From assembly GCF_022179645.1 (NCBI RefSeq), contig NZ_BPRA01000002.1:62001-126000 (forward strand): a stretch of DNA of 64,000 nt. The letters run 5' to 3'. Positions 58,345 through 64,000 of the stretch are shown here, piece after piece; the stretch's first letter is position 1; each line of letters starts with the position of its first letter. Below the pieces are notes generated by a model. It made no database searches, had not been told where the DNA came from, and was given only the letters and a program-made list of their open reading frames with translations. The stretch comes from Methylobacterium thuringiense (lineage in GTDB: Bacteria > Pseudomonadota > Alphaproteobacteria > Rhizobiales > Beijerinckiaceae). Made by a program: the position numbers and the translations under genes.

Positions 58345-59331
58345 CTACTTCTTCGAGATGGCCACGCCCCAGGGCAGCAGGCCTGTCTGGATGCTCTTCA
58401 CGACCTTGAGCGATTCGACGTCGATCACCGAGACGTCGTTGGAGGTACCGTTGGTCGTGTAGAGCTGCTTCTCGTCCGGGGTGAAGGCGAGCTGCCAGAC
58501 GCGCTGGCCGACGGGCAGGTACTTCTCGACCTCGTACGTTTTGGTGTTCACCACCGCGACTCGGTTGGCGGGGCCAAGCGCCACGAAGGCCTTGGAGCCG
58601 TCCTTGGTGATGCGCACGCCGACGGGCTGGATCTGCTCGTCGTTCACGCTCGGGATCTTGAAGGTCACCTTCTTCACGACCTTGCGGGTGGCGACGTCGA
58701 TCACCGAGACAGTGCCGCCGACCTCGGCCGAGACCCACAGCATCTTGCCGTCGCCCGAGAACTCGGCAAAGCGCGGCCGGGCGTCGACCAGCACGTTGTC
58801 GATCACCTCGAAGGTCTTGGTGTCGATGAAGTGGGCCATGTTGGTGGTTTCGGAGGTGTTCACGAGGATCTTGCCGTCCGGCGACAGGCCCATGCCCTCG
58901 GGCTCGACCCCCACCGGCACTTCGGCCAGCACCTTGTTCTTCTCGATGTCGAGGATGGTGACCTGGCTGTCGTCCTCGTTGGCGACGTAGAGCGGGTTGC
59001 CGCTGGAATGGAGGATGAACTGCTCGGGATCGGGCCCGGAGCGCAGCGAGCGCACGACCTTGCCGGTGGCGGTGTCGAGGACGTCGATGCGGTCGTCGTC
59101 GCTGGCGCAGACGAACAGCTCCTTGTCGTCTTTCGACAGCGTGATCCCGCGCGGGCGCCGGCCGACCTTCCAGGTCCCGGTGACGGCCATGGTCGTGGTG
59201 TCGATGACGGTGACGGAGTTGCCCTTCTCGTTCGACACGTAGGCGGTGAACGCCTCCGCGGCGCCCGATAGCCCCAGCCAAGTCCCGGCGAGCATTGCAA
59301 CGCTCACGCTCGCCTTCAAGCGACCGCTCAT
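58345..59331 (-). CDS. lutB: YVTN beta-propeller protein LutB
   Basis: 328 residues. Signal peptide 1-27, then seven-bladed YVTN/NHL-type repeats: AYVSNEKGNSVTVIDTTT, LYVANEDDSQVTILDIEKN, LWVSAEVGGTVSVIDVATR and LYTTNGTSNDVSVIDVESL. Related to the PQQ-associated beta-propeller family (TIGR03866). The ATG at 59331 was chosen because GGAGG ends 6 nt upstream; an ATG at 59337 lies inside that site's spacer. Periplasmic; may bind the substrate-binding protein or chelate. Confidence 0.82.
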   Translation of the reverse strand: MSGRLKASVSVAMLAGTWLGLSGAAEAFTAYVSNEKGNSVTVIDTTTMAVTGTWKVGRRPRGITLSKDDKELFVCASDDDRIDVLDTATGKVVRSLRSGPDPEQFILHSSGNPLYVANEDDSQVTILDIEKNKVLAEVPVGVEPEGMGLSPDGKILVNTSETTNMAHFIDTKTFEVIDNVLVDARPRFAEFSGDGKMLWVSAEVGGTVSVIDVATRKVVKKVTFKIPSVNDEQIQPVGVRITKDGSKAFVALGPANRVAVVNTKTYEVEKYLPVGQRVWQLAFTPDEKQLYTTNGTSNDVSVIDVESLKVVKSIQTGLLPWGVAISKK

Positions 59332-59472
59332 CCGCATCCTCCCTGTCGCGCACGCTGTTTCGCGCATTCGCCCTGGCGACTTAGCGCATTTTCCTGGCAG
59401 GAACATTCGCCTTTGCCCAGGTTCGATCGAAACATCGGCGTTCGATTGCCGCACGATCCTTGGCCCCGTCGC

Positions 59473-60735
59473 TCATTTCAGCTTGCAGGTCGTCTCGGGC
59501 TGGTCGACCCCCAGCGTGTCCAGCGGCGTGCGCTGGTGGATGAAGCCCTGCTCGGGCGCCACCGAGACCATCGCCTTCGGCTGTACGACGATGATCGGCT
59601 GGCGCAGCTGGTGGTCCCAGGGGCGGAAGCTCAGCGAGACGCCCTTGTAGGCGGGCAGGCCGAAGCCCGGCTCGGTGAAGTACGGGACGAGCGTCGCGGC
59701 GTCGGTGGTCTTCTTCTGGGTGCCGGCCTCGCCGACGCTGCGCACACCGGCCCAGGCCTGGTAGTCGAGGGGGCGCATCAGGCGGCCCGAGAGCCGACGG
59801 AAGCGGTTCTGCGCCTGGGCCGCGCCCCAGGTCTCCAGGGTCGGATGCCAGGTCGTGGCGACCAGCCCGGCCGTGCCGGCGACGGGACGCGGATCGACGG
59901 TGCGGTAGGGGACGTACTCGCCCCAATCCTGCTCTTCGTCTGCGACGACGGCGAGGTCGTAATCGAGGCCCCGGGTGAACACCATCGCCTCGGCCCGGGT
60001 CGGCGTATCGCCGCGCGCCTTCATCAGGGGGCCGAAGGTCCAGGGCTTTTCCGCCGTGATCTTGAGCCCGAACTTCTTGGCCGAGTTCTTCATGGCCTCG
60101 GCATAGGCTTTGTCCCGGTCGCTCGGGCCGACGATGAGGAACACCTTCCGCCAGCGCATCAGCGTCATGTATTGCGCAATCGCGTCGGTCTGCATCGCGC
60201 GGCTGGGGATGACGTGGAAGACGTTGGCGCGGCACTCGGCCCCGCGCAGGGAATCGTCCGGCGACCCGACGTTGAAGACCGCCACCCCGTCACCCTTGAG
60301 CGCGTCGGCGACGGCCAGAACCTCGGCGGCCGGCAGCGCCACCACGAAATACTTCACGCCCTTGCCGGCCAGCTCCTTGGCGGCGTCGACGGCGTTCCTG
60401 CCCTCCTCCAGCGCAACCTCGTCGAGGGAGTAGGTCTGCTTGGTGAAGCGGCCGGTCGTGTTGTTGTCCTTCACCGCCATGCGCGCACCGGCGACGCCGA
60501 GATCCTCCGGTTCGGCCTCCGCATCGTAGGAGGACGGCGCAGGGATCGGACGGTAGATGAATGCGACATGCGTCTCGCTGCCCGGCATGGCCGCGGGCTG
60601 CTGCGCCGTCGGCGAACCGGGGGGAGGCTCGCCGGTTTCGGCTTTCGGCTCCTGTGCGATGGCACCGGGCGGGCCGCCAACGACGGCGGCGAGTGCGGAC
60701 AGGGCGGCGAGGAGGCGAAGGGTGGAGAGAGGCAT
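59473..60735 (-). CDS. lutA: Periplasmic substrate-binding protein LutA
   Basis: 420 residues, signal peptide 1-27 (AAVVGGPPGAIA-QE). It has the periplasmic binding-protein fold of the branched-chain amino acid/urea group (MAVKDNNTTGRFTKQTYSLD, ALKGDGVAVFNVGSPDDSLR, FHVIPSRAMQTDAIAQYMTL, AEAMVFTRGLDYDLAVVADE). This is the family of PQQ-associated substrate-binding proteins (TIGR03863). Captures the metal or its chelate for LutE-LutF. First gene of the minus-strand operon and divergent from the DUF2380-like gene. Confidence 0.87.
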   Translation of the reverse strand: MPLSTLRLLAALSALAAVVGGPPGAIAQEPKAETGEPPPGSPTAQQPAAMPGSETHVAFIYRPIPAPSSYDAEAEPEDLGVAGARMAVKDNNTTGRFTKQTYSLDEVALEEGRNAVDAAKELAGKGVKYFVVALPAAEVLAVADALKGDGVAVFNVGSPDDSLRGAECRANVFHVIPSRAMQTDAIAQYMTLMRWRKVFLIVGPSDRDKAYAEAMKNSAKKFGLKITAEKPWTFGPLMKARGDTPTRAEAMVFTRGLDYDLAVVADEEQDWGEYVPYRTVDPRPVAGTAGLVATTWHPTLETWGAAQAQNRFRRLSGRLMRPLDYQAWAGVRSVGEAGTQKKTTDAATLVPYFTEPGFGLPAYKGVSLSFRPWDHQLRQPIIVVQPKAMVSVAPEQGFIHQRTPLDTLGVDQPETTCKLK

Positions 60736-60952
60736 GCAGGCGGACGCTAACAACATCTCGGTGCTGCCCTCAACGGCTGATGCATAAGGACTTTCTAAGC
60801 TCGCAGCGCCGCGCCGGGCATGCTGCATCGCGGCATATCCGGCGGGCCAGGGCGGGCGTGCAGTCATGCGGGAGTTGCCAAACTCTCCTCGCGCACAAGC
60901 TATTCGACGACGGCGGCGTGTCCTCCCCCGTCGCGTCCGATGAGGCATCGCT

Positions 60953-61492
60953 ATGACCCAGCGCCCGACGCTCGCCCTCCGCCGCCTCGCGCTGGCGGCC
61001 CTGGCGTTGGCTCCCTTGCTGCCGGCCGTCGCCATGGCCGAGGCTGGGCGCAAGGCGGCGATCTTCTCCGCCGAGCTCGACGATCCCAGCCTTCCCTACG
61101 GTCGGAAGGCGCCGCCCGCCCAATTGAAGCGGCTCGACATCGTCACCGACGAGCTTCGCAGGCAACTCGTCGATAAAGGCGGCCTCGATCCCGTCGACCT
61201 CGCCGGGCAGGCCGAGGAGATCAAGAAGCAGGCGCCGCTCTTCAAGTGCAACGGCTGCACCGGCGACATCGCCAAGGCGGCCGGCGCCGAACTCATGGTC
61301 ACGACGGTCGCGGAAAAGGGCTCGGCGCAGCTCTTCAACCTGACCGTGACGATTGCCGAGGCTGCGTCGGGAAGGATCGTGCGTCAGGGCCTCGTCGTGA
61401 TAAGGGCCAACACCGACGACGATTGGGTGCATGCCGCGCGCTCGATCGTGAAGAACCGCCTCCTCGCCGAGCCGCTGCCGAACCGCTCCTGA
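60953..61492 (+). CDS. DUF2380-like exported protein
   Basis: 179 residues. Signal peptide 1-29 (AAVAMA-EA). The mature protein has LDIVTDELRRQLVDKGG, FKCNGCTGDIAKAAGAELMV and LFNLTVTIAEAASGRIVRQG, the layout of the DUF2380/DUF3280 periplasmic group. Two Cys are in CNGC. Function unknown. Divergently placed from lutA (217 bp apart), so a shared control region is possible. GAGG precedes the ATG. Confidence 0.72.
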   Translation: MTQRPTLALRRLALAALALAPLLPAVAMAEAGRKAAIFSAELDDPSLPYGRKAPPAQLKRLDIVTDELRRQLVDKGGLDPVDLAGQAEEIKKQAPLFKCNGCTGDIAKAAGAELMVTTVAEKGSAQLFNLTVTIAEAASGRIVRQGLVVIRANTDDDWVHAARSIVKNRLLAEPLPNRS

Positions 61493-61526
61493 TCGGCGGA
61501 CGGCGCCCCGCGATCACCGAGTCCCG

Positions 61527-62243
61527 ATGCGTCCCGTGTCCGAGCCCACCCCCCCCCGCCCCCGTCTCCTCGTCAGCGTGCGCGACGCTGACGAAGCCGC
61601 TCTCGCCTGCGCCTCCGGCGCCGATCTCGTCGATGCCAAGGATCCCGCGAACGGTGCGCTCGGCGCGCTGCCGGTGGAGGTCGTGCGGGCCATCGTGGCA
61701 CGCGTCGGCGGACGGGTGACGACGAGCGCGGTCGCGGGCGAGCCCGACGGCGACGAGGCGCTGGCCGCCTGCGTCTCCGCCATGGCCGGGACGGGGGTCG
61801 ACTACGTCAAGGTCGCCGTGTCGGCCGAGCAGAGCGACGCCGTACTCGCCACCGCCGCCGAAGCCGCCCGCGACCGGCTGGTCGGCGTGCTGTTCGCCGA
61901 GGACGAGCTCGCGCTCGACATGGTGCCGCGGCTCGCCGCGTCCGGCTTTCGCGGCGCGATGATCGACACGCGTGCCAAGACCGGACGCCGCCTGAGCGAC
62001 CTCCTGGCCCCCGACCGGCTCGCCGCCTTCGTCGCCGCGTGCCGGAGCCATGGGCTGATCTCGGGATTGGCCGGATCGCTGCGCGTGGAGGACGTGCCGG
62101 CGCTGGCCGCGCACGAACCCGGCTATCTCGGATTTCGCGGCGGCCTCTGCCAGGACGGCGACCGGCGCAACGCGCTCGATCCCGTGCGGGTGAGCGCCGC
62201 GGTGCAGGCTCTGCGCGCCCTCGGGCGGCGCGACGCGGCGTGA
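61527..62243 (+). CDS. mfnB: (5-formylfuran-3-yl)methyl phosphate synthase (MfnB family)
   Basis: 238 residues, TIM-barrel. Makes the furan precursor of methanofuran from two glyceraldehyde-3-phosphates. RLLVSVRDADEAALACASGA starts the domain; K38 in VDAKDP, K95 in DYVKVAV and K151 in DTRAKTG correspond to the catalytic lysines of the archaeal enzyme (27, 85, 155 there, as I recall). C-terminal GFRGGLCQDGDRRNALDP closes the barrel. In methylotrophs it serves methylofuran synthesis for the formyltransferase/hydrolase complex. First of three linked genes. Confidence 0.88.
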   Translation: MRPVSEPTPPRPRLLVSVRDADEAALACASGADLVDAKDPANGALGALPVEVVRAIVARVGGRVTTSAVAGEPDGDEALAACVSAMAGTGVDYVKVAVSAEQSDAVLATAAEAARDRLVGVLFAEDELALDMVPRLAASGFRGAMIDTRAKTGRRLSDLLAPDRLAAFVAACRSHGLISGLAGSLRVEDVPALAAHEPGYLGFRGGLCQDGDRRNALDPVRVSAAVQALRALGRRDAA

Positions 62244-62245
62244 CC

Positions 62246-62827
62246 ATGGCGGCTCCGGGTCCGGTGAGCGTGGTCAAGGTCGGCGGCAGCCTGCTCGCCG
62301 ATGCGCCACGGCTGCATAGCGTGCTGGCTCGGCTTGCCGACGGCGCCGAGGGGCGGGCCGTGATCGTGCCCGGCGGCGGACCCTTCGCCGAGGCGGTGCG
62401 CACGTCGCAGGCCGCGCTCGGCTATTCGGACGCCCTCGCCCACCGCCTCGCCCTCGACGCCATGGGCCGCATGGCGGAGGTGTTTTGCGAGATCGCGCCG
62501 CGGCTCGCCATCGTCCACAGCGTCGAAGCGGCGGCCGCGCACGAGGCCCCCTGCCTCTGGGCTCCCGCCGCGTTGCGCGCCGGTCATCCCGGCATTCCCG
62601 AGAGCTGGGACGTGACCTCGGACAGCCTCGCCCTCTGGCTCGCCGCGGCGCTCGGCGCGACGCGTTGCCTGCTGCTGAAATCGGCGCCCTGCCCTGCCGG
62701 GGCCTCGCCGGAGGCCCTTGCGCGTCTCGGGCTGGTGGACCGGGCGTTCCCGGACTTCGCGCGGCGCTTCTCCGGCGAGATCTTCCTGCAAGGCCCGGAC
62801 CTACCGTTGCAGGACGCCGCGGCATGA
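62246..62827 (+). CDS. Amino acid kinase-fold protein (MfnE-like)
   Basis: 193 residues. VVKVGGSLLADAPRLHSVLA is the N-terminal phosphate-binding Lys-Gly-Gly-Ser motif, RAVIVPGGGPFAEAV the Gly-rich loop, and WDVTSDSLALWLAAALGA the third region. Such genes next to mfnB act, in methanogens, as MfnE (phosphorylates furan phosphate to the diphosphate). In annotation of relatives often called aspartokinase-like or uridylate kinase-like. ATG at 62246 taken; a GTG at 62240 would overlap the mfnB stop. Confidence 0.78.
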   Translation: MAAPGPVSVVKVGGSLLADAPRLHSVLARLADGAEGRAVIVPGGGPFAEAVRTSQAALGYSDALAHRLALDAMGRMAEVFCEIAPRLAIVHSVEAAAAHEAPCLWAPAALRAGHPGIPESWDVTSDSLALWLAAALGATRCLLLKSAPCPAGASPEALARLGLVDRAFPDFARRFSGEIFLQGPDLPLQDAAA

Positions 62828-64000
62828 GCGGCGATTCCTCTTCGAGCAGAGAACATCTCCTCTTCATCACCGGCAAGCTCGCCCACGCCCGGCTGGAAAA
62901 GGTCGCGAACACGCTGCCGCCCGAGCGCTTCGCCTGGTCGATCGCCGATGCCGGCGTGAAGGTCGCCGCGCTGATGACGGAAGAGATCATCAAGCGCCGC
63001 ATCACCATCCCCGAGGGCGCGACGCGCATCGTCCTGCCCGGCCGCTGCCGTGCGAACCCGGAGGTGCTGGCCGAGCACTTCAAGCTGCCGGTCGAGCGTG
63101 GTCCGGACGAGATCGTCGACCTGCCGGCCTTCTTGGGTCTTGCCGGACGCAAGGTCGACTTGTCGAAACACGACCTGAGGATCTTCTCGGAGATCGTCGA
63201 CGCGTCGAAGATGAGCGTCGACCAGATCGTCGCGAAGGGGCTCGACCTCGCCCGCCGCGGCTCGGACGTCATCGACCTCGGCGGCCTGCCCGACACGCCG
63301 TTCCCGCATCTCGACGACGCCGTGCGCGCGATGAAGCAGGCCGGCCTGACGGTCAGCGTCGACTCGTTCTCGCTCGACGAACTCACGCGGGGCGCGAAGG
63401 CGGGTGCCGACTACCTGCTCAGCCTCAACGAGGAAACCCTCGATCTCGCCTTCGAGATCGGCGCGGTGCCCGTCCTCGTGCCGATGCGGCCGGACGACAT
63501 GCCCTCCCTCGACCGGGCGATCGAGCGGATGGAGAAGGCCGGCCTGCCCTACATGGCCGACCCGATCCTCGAGCCGATCCATTTCGGCTTCGTCGAGTCG
63601 ATCGCCCGCTACAACGACGTGCGGAAGCGCTGGCCGGACATCGAGATGATGATGGGCACGGGCAACCTCACGGAGCTGACGGAGGCCGACAGCCTCGGCG
63701 TCACGGCGCTCCTCGCGGGAATGTGTTCCGAACTGTCGATCCGCAACGTGCTCATCGTCCAGGTCTCCAATCACACCCGGCGCACGGTGGAGGAGCACGA
63801 CGCCGCCCGGCGCGTGATGTACGCGGCCAAGGCGGATTCGGCCCTGCCCAAGGGCTACGGCCGGGACCTACTGGCACTTCACGACAAGCGGCCCTTCGTG
63901 CAGACACCGGACGAAATCGCAACGCTCGCTGCCGAAGTGCGCGATCCCAACTACCGCATTGCCGTCGCCGAGGACGGCATCCACGTCTACAACCGCGCGA
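62824..64000 (+). CDS. Dihydropteroate synthase-like protein (partial at right edge)
   Basis: At least 392 residues, running off the window. N-terminal region LFITGKLAHARLEKVANTLP belongs to the DUF6513-type extension; the DHPS-like barrel follows with RRGSDVIDLGGLPDTPFPHL, VSVDSFSLDELTRGAKAGAD and GTGNLTELTEADSLGVTALL. This family is linked to methanopterin synthesis in methanogens and methylotrophs and lacks the standard folate DHPS length. ATG at 62824 overlaps the previous gene by 4 nt. Confidence 0.85.
   Translation, partial: MSGDSSSSREHLLFITGKLAHARLEKVANTLPPERFAWSIADAGVKVAALMTEEIIKRRITIPEGATRIVLPGRCRANPEVLAEHFKLPVERGPDEIVDLPAFLGLAGRKVDLSKHDLRIFSEIVDASKMSVDQIVAKGLDLARRGSDVIDLGGLPDTPFPHLDDAVRAMKQAGLTVSVDSFSLDELTRGAKAGADYLLSLNEETLDLAFEIGAVPVLVPMRPDDMPSLDRAIERMEKAGLPYMADPILEPIHFGFVESIARYNDVRKRWPDIEMMMGTGNLTELTEADSLGVTALLAGMCSELSIRNVLIVQVSNHTRRTVEEHDAARRVMYAAKADSALPKGYGRDLLALHDKRPFVQTPDEIATLAAEVRDPNYRIAVAEDGIHVYNRA

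Noticed and set aside
57617-59353. 578-codon minus-strand ORF covering lutB, lutC and lutD
   Set aside because: Only its last part is LutD; the rest is Arg/Gly-rich out-of-frame sequence over lutB and lutC.

Overview
The window is GC-rich, densely coded chromosomal DNA from an alphaproteobacterium of the order Hyphomicrobiales. It is almost certainly a Methylobacterium/Methylorubrum-type methylotroph. The reasons are a lanmodulin gene next to a full set of lanthanide uptake and transport (lut) genes, methylofuran/methanopterin-type cofactor genes at the right end, frequent GTG/TTG starts, very high GC at third codon positions, and housekeeping neighbourhoods typical of the group (bolA / J-domain protein / cobS / cobT / rpmB; polyprenyl synthase / DUF2007 / trmN6 / S49 peptidase).

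Layout. 1-5140: 5' part of mutS (leaving the window), a His-rich exported protein, hrpB and a DUF805 membrane protein. 5141-7997: the least gene-dense and most AT-rich part, holding a Crp/Fnr-like regulator, a DUF6894 gene and doubtful small ORFs. 7998-15549: cmk-aroA, a FYDLN zinc-ribbon protein, tRNA-Ala(GGC), queD-queC, and a translationally coupled exonuclease / ATP-dependent DNA ligase / YjbQ operon whose ligase gene carries an in-frame palindromic repeat. 15599-25402: a methyltransferase, a DUF1275 protein, arfB, bolA, a J-domain protein, cobS-DUF29-cobT, an AEC transporter, rpmB and hemB. 25410-34240: a lipoprotein, an RDD protein, bpt, a zinc metallopeptidase, a family-4-like uracil-DNA glycosylase, ETF-QO, a large TPR protein and ispE. 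34247-46743: a palindromic repeat block, polyprenyl synthase, DUF2007-trmN6, two Tyr/Arg-rich exported paralogues, an S49 peptidase, glpD-glpK-glpF, a dicarboxylate symporter, DedA-dsbB, a ParB-like protein and an EVE protein. 47165-51387: a tiny Lys-rich protein, a transglutaminase-like protein and two exopolysaccharide genes.

51628-60735 is the most distinctive region: lanM, lutH (TonB receptor) and lutG-lutF-lutE-lutD-lutC-lutB-lutA, all on the minus strand. Together they describe a route in which LutH imports a lanthanide chelate across the outer membrane, LutA with the LutE/LutF ABC transporter moves it across the inner membrane, and lanmodulin buffers the metal in the periplasm. LutB, LutC, LutD and LutG are exported proteins of unknown detailed role. 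This lanmodulin differs from the studied M. extorquens AM1 protein as I recall it: here EF-hand 2, not EF-hand 4, has lost the canonical first Asp (and also its Pro at position 2), while EF-hand 4 has a full consensus.

60953-64000 has a DUF2380-like protein divergent from lutA, then mfnB, an amino-acid-kinase-fold gene and a dihydropteroate-synthase-like gene with overlapping or near-abutting ends. These probably serve the C1 carriers methylofuran and tetrahydromethanopterin used in formaldehyde oxidation, so both ends of methanol metabolism (rare-earth supply for XoxF-type dehydrogenases and C1 carrier synthesis) lie side by side. Function calls rest on recognised motifs read by eye; no database search was run.
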